Counted from the first letter of the stretch, positions 23,457-36,134 are shown. The stretch: DNA of 64,000 nt from Embiotoca jacksoni (GCA_022577435.1 JAKOON010000006.1:15913501-15977500), one strand, 5' to 3'. Made by a program: numbers and translations. Notes: a model not told the origin generated them from the sequence alone.

Positions 23457-26160
23457 TCGAGTTAGCAAGGTGCTTAACTCGAGCCTTCATAATTGCAACT
23501 CACAAACCAATTGTCATTGTTGGTTGCTGCCTGCATGATGCAATCTTTTAAAAGGTGTTATTGATTGATTTAAACAAAAAAAAAAAAGAAAAAAAGCTCT
23601 CTTTGTGATAATGAGCACAGAATGGACAGTTCCAAATGAAATGTACTGCATCCCAATATGACGCTATGAAAGCGCTGGTTTGGAAGGTTGCGACAGACCC
23701 GAGTCATTACTGCTGCACTGTGACATTATCTGGTTGCCTAATATATTGGTGCTGTAATAATTAAATTTCTGGCGGTTTTGTGTTATTGCATTGAGTGGGA
23801 GATAGGAACACGCCTCTAATGAGATCGACCATGAACATCATCCCTGCACCGTATAATTTGTAGTGTTTCATTAACTCACTGTCATTCAGCATTTGAAGAG
23901 CATTTCTTCTACCTCGTTGTACTTCTGCAATTTTCAACTCTGCTTAAGAAATTCTTCAGCCTCTGAAAAGTCCTCCTCCCTGCTCCTAACAGTCTTTCAC
24001 CATAGAAGCTCTCTTAAGGGGTAAGATACTTTGTGAAATACTTTTATCTTTAGAAGGATCTACTCCAACGTCAAGGCTAAATTCTTAAAAAAAAAAAAAA
24101 AAAATTCCATGAATTTCCCTCGATTTCCATCACTAGGAGTAACTCTTTGTAGCAGGAAGCTTTGATAAAATGCCCCCTGATTTTTTTTTTTTCACATATC
24201 ATCTGTCTCGTATCAATATCAGAACATAGTGACAGTTTTTCAAATATGACAAAATGTTATTTTTGTCATACTTTTACCAACTACACCTTTACGGGACTGC
24301 GGTATCATTTCACAGGCCGAGCCAGAAAGCGCTTTTGGTTGAATCACACAGATTGAGGACTTGAAGCCCACATTTACTTTCTGGAATGCTTCCATATGTC
24401 TCTGCCATGAGGCCCATGCCTGAAGAAAAATATATGATATGACTGCACCGGTAAACTGGAACACTTTTGTTTCATTCCTTGTTTTTTACATGCCCACTTC
24501 AGTTTTGATGTTTAGTTTGATTTGTTTTAATTAACAAGCACCGCATCTTAAATGAGACCATTTAGCTGTGCTGTCTGAATTAGCTTATCAGAAAAATTCA
24601 GCGCGCTGAATTAATCAGAAAATGTGGAGAGTTGGATTGCAAAGCCTCAGGTGTTAATTTTATGGCATACGGATCCTATTTTCTCATTTGGAGCGGTCAG
24701 CATTGAAATAAAATAGCAATACTTTTCTTGAGTTCACAAGTTCATGTTGAAGATTAGAGTGTCGGTTTGATCATGTCTCGCAACATAAATTGCACAGCTG
24801 CAAGCCACAGGAAATAAATGTATCCTAATATCTAAATGGCATTCTTTCAAAGGCTTTGCTATTGTCTAGTCTGACAAAACCACGAATCACAGCACATTTC
24901 TATTCTATACTGAATAGACCTAACCCCCATTGGCGATGCAATGACATAGGAGTAAAATAGAGAGAGGGCGAGTGGCTACGTCAGTAATTGCCTTTGGTCT
25001 GTTATTTAGGATCGCATTAAAACAAGTAAAGAGCAGAAGAGATGGTTGCACATCATAAATGTTTCTATCCCGGCTGCACGCTCTGCTGCTTTAGAGGCTT
25101 GATGTAATGTGCAGTCATTATTGGGCACATTAGTGAAAGAGGAGGAGAAACATTCATTGGTGTGAGGTGCCTCTTTTCTGTTTGTTAAACTGAGCTGTGT
25201 CTGCGTGGTTAGTTTCTCTGTAAGCCTGTCTTGTTACGTATCCAAACTTTGTCTTTGCCTGGTAGTGAAATGAGATTGGTCTGGCAGTGTATGTGCATAA
25301 TTTAGTGTTTAAAAGGTGGCAGCGTGACATCTCCTCATTTAAAGTTAACGAATCATGAAGAGACTACCTGTATGAATGTTAATTTGGACAGGTGGTCAAG
25401 TCATTTTATTGTAAACTTGGTATTTATCAGACGGGTCATACAATTTTTTAACACGGAGCAAAATCACTACCTTATATGCTGGTGTCTAAGAAATGATATA
25501 TCTTTCATGTTGGGTGTTCCTATTAGCCTATATTTGTCAGCCACAACATAGAACTAAAATTAACCAATATGATGAGTTAAAGAAATACTGCATGTGACAT
25601 TTGAGGCCTTAATAAAATGAATTTTTATCTCCCACATATTCTGGCTGCCACCAAGACCACCAAGGGGTTAGCAATACCATACAGCTGTTTGACACTAAGA
25701 GAGGAATGTGGTACCCTGAATTCCTCTGATGTGTGGCAGTGGTCTGTGTCAGGTTGCATTTAGACAATATTGGACTCTTGGCCAGATCGCTCTTTGAAAA
25801 CTGTATTTTCAGGGGGAATACCTTATCAAATAAAATATGAACCTGCTTTACATATACATCAAAGGTTTATAGCGTTAAATAATTCTGTTAAACAAATGTC
25901 ATTTTTCAGCAATTAAAACCCTCAGTTATAACAGCGTCCAATCAGTCTCTGATTATGGCTGATTTACACTGATTTGACACTTAAGTGCAACTGAATCTAA
26001 TCAACTTTGGTACATTATTACCCTAAACATCCAGCAGATACAGAGCAATATCAGCATTCATTTGATTGAAGTCAAAGAATTACTTTCTACCTGCTCCTGG
26101 GGGAAATATCTCACTTTCAGCAGCTAAATGCTCAACTATGTTAACCATCTCGCCACTTTA
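23457..26160. other. 2.7-kb non-coding stretch; possible conserved element near 24.9-25.2 kb
   Basis: No repeat or gene signature except an A-run at 24087-24104. The 24900-25200 interval has fairly balanced composition and no low complexity, which is compatible with conserved non-coding DNA, but conservation cannot be judged from one sequence. Confidence 0.35.
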
Positions 26161-26164
26161 GTTC

Positions 26165-26555
26165 AAATGAACTTTTGTGCCAAATCTGAAGAAATTCCCT
26201 TGAGGCATTCTTGAGTTATCACATTCAAAAGAATACAAAGTTCCATTGATATGTGACCTTTGACCCCAAAAGTATAATCAGCTCATCCGTGAGTGCAAGT
26301 GAAAATGTGTGGCAAATTTGAAGAAATTCCCTTGAGGTGCTCCTGAGATAGCACCTTCATGAGATGGGGCAGACAGATGGGACAAATGTGCGGTCAAAGT
26401 GAACTTGACCTTTGACCTTCAACCATCAAAATCTATTCAGTTGAGCCGAGGTTAACATTTTCAAAGTTTTAAGAAATTTCCTCAAGGCGTTCCTGAGATA
26501 CTGTCTTCACAGGAATTGGCTGAATGTGAGGTCACAACGACCTTTGACCCCAACA
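26165..26555 (-). repeat. three-unit tandem repeat carrying DR1 motifs (family D, copy 1)
   Basis: Units of about 130-150 bp are marked by 'gaagaaattcccttgagg' at 26188, 26320 and (diverged) 26470. Each unit also carries a TGACCTTTGACC-type motif, at 26254-26266, 26406-26418 and 26538-26550 (the last starting CGACC). Read on the minus strand this is the family seen in plus orientation at 38.75 and 42.9 kb. The motif AGGTCAAAGGTCA is the consensus DR1 element bound by HNF4 and RXR/PPAR-type nuclear receptors; binding here is untested. Confidence 0.8.
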
Positions 26556-28249
26556 TCTATTTAATTCAATACTATGGATTAGTCCATTTTAACGGTCCAC
26601 TTACAAACATGTCTCCAGTGGAACCAGCAGAGATATTTTGGCCTCCTGAAACAGTGTGTTTTCCTTTGGCTGGCTGAAGAGAGACATTGAGGTAGTCACA
26701 CAACAGATGGATTCATGGAAAACAACCTCTTCTACTATAGTTACAGCTCATTGAGCAAAATGAACAGATGTGATATGAGGAAAGAAGGAAGCAGAGGTTG
26801 TGAGATTAAAACAAGTTCAAATGGGTCATAATATAAGCCTCTGAAGAAAGGGGTGAGATGGAGGGATTATCCACCACGAGAGCAGCTAATCAAAGGAGCA
26901 GACTGGAGACCTCACAGCAACATTTTAACAGCGACTGATAAACAGAGATCCTCACGGGTGGATAAAAGAACCATATTTATTTCAAATGTTACGACACTGT
27001 TTAAAATAATTTTGTTGAAATAAGCAGAGCTGTGACTAACCTATATTTTCCATATTAGATAGTGGATAAGTACAATTGCGTTTTAAACTGTCAAACAGGT
27101 GGTTAAAATATACAAATACTTCTTTGAAGTAATTTCAAAAAGTTTGTTAGCTGAAGTATATCTGTCTTCTCATGACTAAATTAAAAGTAGGACAATATTT
27201 TGGGAAGTGTAAAAAAGTATATGCGCTACAGTGATTACTATACAACTGCACGTAAGGTATCTCATTCTGGATCTGAATTGGAGAAGCTTATGTTGAAGGG
27301 GCAACATTCGGCAAAATATGCAATAATTTCTCTGACTGTTCTTTTATTTCTGAAATACTGCTTGGATTGTTGGAAATTAAAATCTCTTTCAAATACTGTT
27401 GAGACTGTAGTAATTTAAAATTTGCTGATGTAATGATTTGTAGCTTCACACTGTTTTTTTCTTCTAATTATTGCATTTAATGTTTCATTTATGCTACATT
27501 CCAAATGGTGGCATTCATTATGTTAAATTAAAAAAAAAATTAAACCATGCATATATGAGCTCTTCTTTCCTTTCAGCTTTGTGGCAGTATCTCTCAGGAA
27601 TACAGCTATAAATGATGTGCAAGCTATTTATGAGCCATTTGAAGTGATCTGTATTTAAGCTTTCATGGTCTCTTATGTCAAGCTGTCTCTGGCTGCGCTC
27701 AGTTTTGCATAGGAAACCACTAAAAGGGAATTACATCGTTTTGGAAATGTGCGGGGACCTCTGATGAAGAATTTCCAAGAGAAAGGGATTATCTTCTTAA
27801 GCTCCATTTGAATCCTTGAAGGAAGTACAGTGTATCAGCTCCAGTTCTTACACACATTCGGCACCGTGCAAAACTTTTAAGCACTTCAGATGCATAGTAT
27901 ACCTATTCTGGTTTAAAGGCAAAAGGACGGCACACTTAATATTAAAGTTATATTATGTTTACTGCACTTTGTATTAAGTTACAAATTCATCACATTATTT
28001 TCCAAAACATCCTCAGTTTACTTGTAGAGCCTAAAACCTTTGAAAATATTTTCCTTTTTCATTCAGAAAACATACCAAATTCCAAATATGTGATAAAAAA
28101 AAAAAAAAAGAATTATAAAACACCCCTTGCAGACCAGCTGGAGGCTGTAGAAACTGAAAGACAATACATCCCCTGTAGTCATCTGTGCAGACCAAACAAA
28201 AGACAAATGTAGGATAAAAACCTGGTATTACATGAAAGCTTGTAGTACA
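26556..28249. other. 1.7-kb non-coding stretch; possible conserved element near 27.55-27.83 kb
   Basis: No coding or transposon signature. The stretch 27550-27830 is of moderate complexity with several homeodomain-like AT motifs and could be a conserved enhancer; this is speculation without alignment. Confidence 0.35.
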
Positions 28250-28582
28250 CCTGCCAGTCCACTAGAGGACAGCGTGCCTCGCCTCGCCGTCTAAAACCAT
28301 GTGGTTATAGGTTTACCAAAACAAAACATGGTTAGGGTTTGGCACCAAAGCTACTTGGTTAGCATTAAGAAACGATTTCCCTAAAGATATCTACATCGCC
28401 ATCTCGTGAAAACAAACCGCCATTTTTTTGAAGGTCCGTCGTTTTATCAGCTTCTCCAAACCCATAACCTAATATGACAATTTTGTTCTTCCTGGTGACC
28501 TCTGTTACATCCCTTTTGAAATGTGTCTTATTTTCATGCCAAGGCGTCACACTGACACGCTGTCCTCTGGTGGATCAGCAGG
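28250..28582. mobile_element. 333-bp MITE with 27-bp terminal inverted repeats
   Basis: The left end (28250-28276) contains CCACTAGAGGACAGCGTG, and the right end (28556-28582) is its inverse complement; the 27-bp arms match at 23 positions. The 8-bp flanks GTAGTACA and TTATTACA agree at 6 positions, compatible with an old hAT-type 8-bp target duplication. The interior holds the family X block ('caccaaagctacttggtta'), so this copy probably shows the true ends of family X. No coding capacity. Confidence 0.75.
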
Positions 28583-29124
28583 TTATTACATGCTTTGGAG
28601 TGATACTTAGCTAGGTATAAATTGCTGTGACAATTCATTTTCAGATTTTTGTTGGGGAAAGACAGATACATGTACTGAAGATATACACTCTATCGTTGTG
28701 ACCACTTAGTAAAATAAAACCATTCCAAGCAATTCTGATATTGTTTATTTATTGGAAACAAAACAATGCCACAGTAACTGAGTACTACCAAATCACATTT
28801 TCCTAATAAAATAAATTTTCTGCAGCAATCCTGCATATATAGTGCTGATCATTTTGATGGTCAAATACAACTGTAAGATCCTGAAAAAAATATGAAATGA
28901 TTGTGCTCATAAAAGACATACACATTACAGTGTATAACACTCTTTTTTACAAAACATACATAAACACATGATTGCAAGGTTTTTTTGTGTATGCATGCAA
29001 CAGTGTTTTTTTTATATCTGAAAAATAGATATGTGAAATCCCATTGGGTAGCTTCTTTGATGTAAGGATGAGGCTTATTATGGGCTTCTATTGTGGAAAA
29101 TGGAAAGCATACATGTCTATATAC

Positions 29125-29127
<3 letters not shown>
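28583..29127. other. non-coding spacer, nothing recognised
   Basis: AT-rich sequence between the MITE and the CA tract. The 116-codon minus frame over this region owes its length to the microsatellite. Confidence 0.4.

Positions 29128-29189
<62 letters not shown>
29128..29189. repeat. (AC)n microsatellite, 62 bp
   Basis: Perfect AC dinucleotides, 31 units. Frames on both strands read through it and are artefacts. Confidence 0.98.
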
Positions 29190-29191
<2 letters not shown>

Positions 29192-29846
29192 TCTACAGTG
29201 GCACAAACCATCTGTTAGTGTTTCTAGACACCTGTGCTGGTGACCACCTGCGCTGGAATCCTACTGGTTGGACAGGTTTCATAATAAGTCTGTAATTGGC
29301 TGTGCCCTTTGTAAAATCTGGAGCAATTTGGAACTCTTCCATTCACATCTGGGAGGTGGTTCATAAGTTTCTGAATTGGAACAACTGAAACCTGCTAAGT
29401 TAATGAGCTTTGGTTTAATATCCTTTCAAACATTTTTAACCTTGCCACATTTGGCCGAGGTTCACAACTTGTGCAAGTAATATGAACAGAATCAATAGAT
29501 CAACTGAGTTGGAGTAGACAACATGAAGTCCAGCCAGAGACAAACTTCCTGTTTGTTATATCATTGAATAAGAGAATCACTTTCTCCAGAGTGAACTAAA
29601 ATACTAAAGCACTCTTTGATATCATAAAGATATAAACTTTACAGACACTCATTTGCAGTCTTGGAGAGTGACTAGCAACATATAATGTAGTTACATAACA
29701 TTACAAAACAAATGTAACTATAATCCCTTCCAGTTACTGAGAAAAGTATGTGACTAAATTACAGTTACTATTTAAAATGTTGGTGATTACAAAGGGGTTA
29801 CATCTGAATATATATAAGATAAAATGTTAAGTGATGGCCTTTTTTA
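29190..29846. other. non-coding spacer, nothing recognised
   Basis: No domain, terminus or repeat partner recognised. Confidence 0.4.
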
Positions 29847-30413
29847 TTGAAAAGGTCAAAGGTCAGCTTCATTGTGATATCAAAATGTTCTGTTAAAGCA
29901 CTTTACTGTCCATTATTCAACACCATAACTCAGATTGTGATGATATTCAACATTTGGTTGGATACTGAATTGGTGAAACTAATCTTGGGTGCCCACCTGG
30001 AAACTGTGCTTTCTGGTTCAAGATGTCTGAAAAGCATGCATGTTTTAGAATTTGTAGTTTCTTTGCAGCAACATCCATATTTGAAGCCTTGTTGACTGTC
30101 ATGGCTACAAGTTGGTGCTCTATTAGAATCAGCTTTATTGGCCTAGCTGTCAAAGTCTTCACTTGACAAATGTGGATGTAAACAGCAACTTGACTGGTAA
30201 GACCGTGATTCTAGTTACTTCTAACATCACCTCTACATTTAAACAAGTTACGTGTGTTTTGCTGGGAAGAAGGGGACTGTTGTGTTGAAGGATTTGTTTA
30301 AAGTCTTCACTACACATGATATATAGCTCCAGACAGACATGGATATAAATAACTGCTCGACTGACTGAGGCGGTAACTCTAGTTTTTGAAGTAATACAGC
30401 AAAAAAACAGCAT
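29847..30413 (-). pseudogene. hAT transposase fragment (ZBED-like), copy 1, with DR1-family flank
   Basis: The minus frame 29947-30162 contains VAMTVNKASNMDVAAKK followed by LKHACFSDILN. In hAT transposases of the ZBED group the expected pattern is V-T-x-D-N-A-x-N-M then a CxxH-x-LNL motif, so the catalytic-region Asp is replaced by Asn here and the His of the second motif by Asp. The frame is short and internally degraded. The minus frame 30159-30413 upstream may hold more of the same gene: blocks 30150-30230 and 30300-30390 share 'aaagtcttcac' and 'ctctagtt'-type segments, suggesting a local duplication. At 29853-29865 a perfect AGGTCAAAGGTCA joins family D sequence to the fragment. A dead transposon piece. 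Confidence 0.7.
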
Positions 30414-32458
30414 TAAAATGTTTTGACCACAACTCTTTTAACGATTGCCTGTGGCATTCACCACACTTATTTGATCATAATTTACCTTCACTGCGGAGAG
30501 TGTAGGAGTTTCAATGTTACAAAAATATACATCAAAACAGTTATATTTTGCTTCTGATGACAATGTTAAACTTATTAATTTCTGTATTTTGTTTAAAAGT
30601 TAAATAAAATCCAGTTATATTCTTGTTTCTTGTCAAGACAGAAAAAACACAAATTTACATTTACTTTTTAATTACATTTTTATCTGTGGCAGACGGCAGG
30701 GAAAACTCACCTGATGGATAGAAATAAAAAATTCTGAAATGTATTACAGTATATGCACATGTTAATCTGTTGTACATCCAGGTATGACATGTAAGCCCCC
30801 TTGTCTCTCCCTGCTGATGCACTTAACATACTATGTTGTCATGAACTGACCAGGCATCTATGGTAAATCCTCACTGTAAATTCCCTTCTAATTCATATTG
30901 GATATGGATATACTTTGAGAAGCCTTGTGGGTGTTGCAGCTGACAATGCAGGACTGTCGTCTGGCACACTGTTGTCCTGGTAATGTCGGCGGCTGTTATC
31001 CCGAGGATTAGAGAATGAATGGAATGATGAAGGATACATGCAGTTTCCCAGATTAGGATTGACCTGCTTTAAAACATAATGGTGATTTCTTCTCATCCGA
31101 TTATAGCCACCAACTGACCCAAATTGTTTTGCTTTCTCTGCATTAAATTTAGAAATAGCTGCAATGGTAGCATGAGAAATAATTCGATTTTTATTAATCT
31201 AAGAAGTTTTTATTTTATTCAATCCAAATCAGACCCCAAATCTGAATCGGTTTATTAAGGACTTGTGCTCTTGCAGCCTGTATTTGATGATCTGTGAGCT
31301 GTGAGTTTAACGGCCTGTCTGTCACGAGAAATCGAAACCACACAAATTAAATCCTGAGACGGTCTGCACTTATATTTAGACCACAATTTTCTCTCCTTAA
31401 AACCAGTCTACTATTCCTATCCTAAAATCATATACTTAAACTATAGAGTACCCATCCTCTATATCTCAGACTGAGTAAGTAAACACTGCAGCATCAATAA
31501 TTGTTGGAGTAGTAGTATGTTTTATACATGTTTTATTGTTCTACAAATCACTAGATAGATTTGACCTATAATTACAGTTTTATATGTGGTAGAAATTTTG
31601 TTTTTATTAAATGTGTTACAAACAAAAAAAATCACAACTATCTGTGTGACAACTATCAGATGTATTTCGTGTTTATTGGCAACACATATATTGCAAGTCA
31701 ATCTCAGTTAACAACACTATAGTATTTCATTACAATAAACTGTCTGCAAGTCTTGTCCATGTCAAACTCAGTTTCTTTATTTGCTAGTATTGGCCATATC
31801 AAAGTGGCTTGTCGATCATCTATTGTCTTCATTGCCAGAGTTCAAATTACCCACATCTAAAACAGAAATAAAGTCATGACCAGACGTAGGACTCCATTTA
31901 ATTAACTGACCATTAGCTTGCAAGAGAAATGCAACACATTAAGCTTCGCTCCTGTTTTTCTGTTTTTTCCCATAACGCAAAGGACCTTTGCAACATGGCA
32001 CAAAAGAACTCAAAACATTGCTGCAGCTAAAGAGAGTAAAAACGTAAAAAAAAAAAAAAGAAAAGAAAAATATCTACATTTACATGACCTGAATCCAACC
32101 TTAAACCTGATACTTTGTCCTAACCCGCGAGGCTGAGGTCAGCGAGCAGAACTGCACAATGCAGAGTAATGTGTGGTTCAAGTTGGGACAGCTGGGTAAT
32201 TGCTATACAGAGAAGAGTAAGAAAAAAAGTCATATGTGGACACTACTCCATAGGAATACTAAAGGCGTGAAGGAAGAGTGTAAACACCACAAATAACAGA
32301 GCAGCCGTGCTCTGTCTATGTCTGCACAGGAGGCATCAATTTATACACATATAGCATATCGTAGCTCATGAAATGAATGAGTGTGTGCATACATAGCAAC
32401 CTGTTTTTGTTGATGTTTTAATTATGTTTTGAATATTTGATATATATGATAAAAACTG
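30414..32458. other. 2-kb AT-rich non-coding stretch, nothing recognised
   Basis: Only short frames and homopolymer runs (for example 32046-32058). No repeat partner was found within the window. Confidence 0.4.
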
Positions 32459-32818
32459 GCGGCACAGTGGTGCAGTGGTTAGCATTGTCGCCTCACAGCA
32501 AAAAGGTTCTGGGTCGAATCTGGGCCTGGGCCTTTCTGTGCGGAGTTTGCATGTTCTCCCTGTGCCTGCGTGGGTTCTCTCCTGGTACTCTGGCTTCTGC
32601 CCACCATCCAAAGACATGCCTCTCAGGTTCATTGGTGGTTCTATAAATTGCCCTTATGAACACGATGAGGTGTGAATGAGAGCGTGAATGGTCTTTGTTT
32701 CTGTCTGCCTCTACGTGTTGGCCCTGTGATAGGATGGTGATGTGTCCAGGGTGGACCCTGCCTTTGCCCAAAAGTGAGCTGGGATAGCCCCCCCCCCGTG
32801 ACCCTGTTCAAGATAAAT
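32459..32818 (+). mobile_element. full-length tRNA-headed SINE, copy A
   Basis: The head has box A-like TGGTGCAGTGG (32468-32478) and box B-like GGGTCGAATC (32511-32520), the two internal pol III promoter elements, about 40 nt apart as in tRNA-derived SINEs. The body follows ('ggagtttgcatgttctccc', 'ccaaagacatgc', 'gtccagggtg', 'gagctgggatag') and ends 'ctgttcaagataaatta'. The same order of blocks is found at 33788-34093 (inverted), 42124 and 42484. A C-run has expanded at 32790-32797. Overlapping frames in and around it are not genes. Confidence 0.85.
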
Positions 32819-32825
32819 TATTTTG

Positions 32826-33272
32826 TATTTTGGTGCCAGAAGTGACCATATTTGGACAAGCTGGGGATGAGAAAGTGGTGGATCTGACTGGATCTGATTG
32901 AGAACCCAAGTACATTACGTCCCGCCCACTGATAGTGGAAACCTGACTACACCACAGGCCTGTCAATCAAACAGACATGCGCCCATAAATGCTGCTTAAT
33001 ATCATAATATCTAATTAATGATGGGATTTTTTTCAGATGGACTACCAGAACACTGATGAGATGGAGCAACTTTATTGAATTACACCAAAACGAGTCATGG
33101 AAAATGTTTTTATTGACTTTGTATTTCACAAGAAGTTGAACAGGAGTCGATGGAGCCAGAGGGTTTTGGAGCCAACCTCTAGTGGCACTCTGCGGTATTG
33201 AAGTTCAAGGCACTTCTGCATTGGCCTCATTTTTCAGATCTGGAAGCTACATCCACTTTTATATACAGCCTA
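32826..33272 (-). repeat. dispersed repeat family W, copy 2
   Basis: Inverse complement of the family at 23172-23456: starts 'agaagtgaccatatttggac' and ends with 'ggcctcatttttcagatctg' and 'tatatacagcctatg'. This copy is longer and keeps an outer end ('ggctgtatataaaagtgg' on the minus strand) that copy 1 lacks. Confidence 0.65.
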
Positions 33273-33776
33273 TGACCATTAAACCAAAGGCACTATTCAT
33301 TGCACCACACATTTATCTGTCAAAACAAGAGCATACATCCAGGACTGTGGCTGAGTGCTATACATTGCTAAATTGCTCACAACAACAATGCTTACTGTTG
33401 TCATTTACCATGTTGTCATCCTTACATGTTGCATGCTAACATTTGTTAAAGAGCAAGAAACATGTACAGTTGAAGTTGATGGAAATGTCTGCAAGTTTTG
33501 GTTTAGGTGTTTGGTCATGAAAGAAAATTGTGGAGATGTACGAAGATCATATTATTACAGTTTTTCCTTTCAGGTTAATAAATATATGTCCAAACTTTAT
33601 GGTAAAGTTCCATAGGGATATCTCAGGACACAAGACTACATCATGGTAATCTGTGAGCGACTCAAATTAAGAGGACCATTCTCAGATACTCCGAATTAAA
33701 TGTTACACATCTGAAAATAACTGAGGAAATGTCACTGGTTTTATAAAGTTGGCCCCTCCCATATAATAAGGACAGT
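33273..33776. other. non-coding spacer, nothing recognised
   Basis: Two overlapping plus frames of about 86 codons (33182-33439 and 33355-33615) show no domain; nothing else was recognised. Confidence 0.4.
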
Positions 33777-34104
33777 TCAACACCATTAATCCAACAATTA
33801 CTTACACCTTCTTTATCCTGAACAAAGTCACGGGGGGCTAGAGCCTATCCCAGTTTACTTTGGGCGAAGGCAGGTTATTACAGTGCCAACAATTATAGAC
33901 AGACAGACAAAGACCATTCACTCACCCCTGAGGTCAACTTGTAGAATCACCAATTAACATGACATGCATGTCTTTGGATGCAGGCACAGGGGGAACATGC
34001 AAACTGCACACAGAGAGGCCCCGGGGCAGGATCGAACCCAGAAGCTCCTCGCTGTGAGGCGACAGTGCTATCCACTGCACCACTGTGCTGCCCTCAACAC
34101 CATT
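33777..34104 (-). mobile_element. tRNA-headed SINE, copy B, with 11-bp target duplication
   Basis: The minus-oriented SINE (33788-34093) is flanked by TCAACACCATT at 33777-33787 and again at 34094-34104, an 11-bp perfect target-site duplication that fixes both insertion boundaries. The head (box B 'gatcgaaccca' and box A 'ccactgcaccactgtgctg', inverse complement) lies at the high-coordinate end. The 3' end, at the low-coordinate side, finishes with a short AT-rich tail. The clean duplication supports LINE-mediated retroposition. Confidence 0.9.
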
Positions 34105-36134
34105 CTTGGCCTCTAAATAATTAAATAATTAGCTAAAGTAGCTAAAGCACTTTGATGATCGCATGCAATTTAGCTGGCAATTTGTAGCCCCACATTTACG
34201 TGTTCACATTCGTAAGGGGTCATTAAAGCTGGCGGCACAACTGGAGTGGACAGAGGGAGCCGGAAGTTCATTTAAATATGCTGAGTTGGCACTGTGTGCA
34301 TCCACTGTTACTCTATGCTTGGAGCCTCGGTCACTGAGCTAACCCATCTATTTGGGTTTCTCATTACACATTAAATGAAAGAAGAAAGACAACAGTGTGG
34401 AAGAAACAGATTCCCTTCTCTTGGTTGGATCAGGTAATTTTCACTTCTACAGCACCACTCAGTGATGTTAATCCTGTTTGAATCAGAAAGGTCTGTTACC
34501 CAATTTTAAAACCTAAACACAGACTGTTTTTGGGGAATACGCATATTAGCTTTTTTCTGAGAGTTATATAAGAAGATCAGTGTCACTCTGTCAGCATATA
34601 ACAAATCTGCACAGAAAACATGAAACTTCAGCCAGTTAGTCAAGCTTACCATAAAGACTAAAAACAGGGGGAACAGCACCTCTACAGCTGACTATTTAAC
34701 ATGTCATATCACATTAGTTTAATCCATACAAAAATCAGGGTGTTGAAATGACAAATTTGGTTTTATGGTGGTTATTTGATGGTCTACTGGCAACTGGCAG
34801 CCTCTGGGTGACAGACTGAAGAAGGGATAAACACAAAAAACAAAGAGGACTTGCCTGGTATATTTGCTTTGGTATCTTTTAAAACAAAGCACATCAGATA
34901 AATACAAAACTTTTAGCAATTTTGCGTGAAGACCCTAAAAGCACCATAGCAACCACTTCGATATCAATGGCACAATATTTAAAGTCATAATCCATTATTA
35001 TTTGTCGTAATAATAATGTGTGTAATGGTTTTAACTTTCAAACACAAAAAAAAAGTTTTTAAGGCAGCAGATGATGTTTACTGTACTCATGAGATGTTTA
35101 CATTTATACACATATTGATGTAATAGTGATATTCTGTTGATTAATCATATTTTAATGTTTGTCAAAGACTTTATTAGACTTGAAGTCTAATGGTATAATA
35201 TGCTATAAGATAGTAGTAATGAGAAACTAAATCAATGTGAAGAGCATTTAAGATCCCATTGCTGTGGTTTGACAAATTCAACACCCAATTTTGTAAAGGA
35301 TGTAGGAATAATTCTATTCAATGGCTCATATTGATAAATTCTGGAGCACCCAAACTAAAGTCTACCCACTATAGAACAACTCAACACACATCAGTGGTGA
35401 TTTAAATTAGAAAGCAGGGCTAATGTGCAATCTAATTAGCCAGTTTGAAGCATGAATAAATGTTGGTTATTTCCCTGTAGACACTCATGAGCCCTCAGCT
35501 GAGCACTGCTGTGTTGGAGTTTTCCCCAGAGAACAAAGGGTCACCTCTACACGATCAGAGCCTGGGAGAAAAGCTCTGTTGTTTGTGTCAATGTGTCAAC
35601 TAGAGTCTCTCAGCAGAGTCATGAAAAGGGCTTCATAGTTCGACCAGGGGATTGAAGGGTTACTAAGAAAATCAGCCTCTACCTGATCTGAACCTGGGTG
35701 GTGTTTTGATATCGGTGCCATTGCTCATCTGTGCTAGATAAATACATATCTAAATATATAAAGTTGCTGTATTGGTACTTTTACATTTCATTATGTATTG
35801 TGTCTACACTGGTACATAATCCCTGCAGGAAATAACCATAAGCACGCAATCTTGAGTCCAACTCTAACAATTTTATACTATCAAGCAAACTTTCAGCCAT
35901 AAAAATATCAGCAATACAACTTCAAACAGCAAACCCACTTGAGAACTGTGTGACAAAGTTCAGCTTGCTTTACAAAGAGCAAGCGGTGACTGACTCAATC
36001 ATGTTTTTCCTTTTAGGCTTACCGTAGCAGTGTGCACTTTCAGCGGAGACCACTGGCTACTTAAATCATCTCGAAGTCATTTCTTATTTCTGGTACATGT
36101 CATGATACAAGACACATCTTACCTGGTAAATGTA
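34105..36134. other. 2-kb non-coding stretch, nothing recognised
   Basis: AT-rich, short frames only. Confidence 0.4.

Noticed and set aside
26165..26555. CRISPR-like or satellite array
   Set aside because: Only three diverged units with similar spacers in a vertebrate genome; relatives elsewhere show that it is an interspersed transposon repeat.
32459..32530. tRNA gene suggested by box A and box B
   Set aside because: No complete cloverleaf, and the head is always followed by the same SINE body at several loci, so it is a tRNA-derived SINE.
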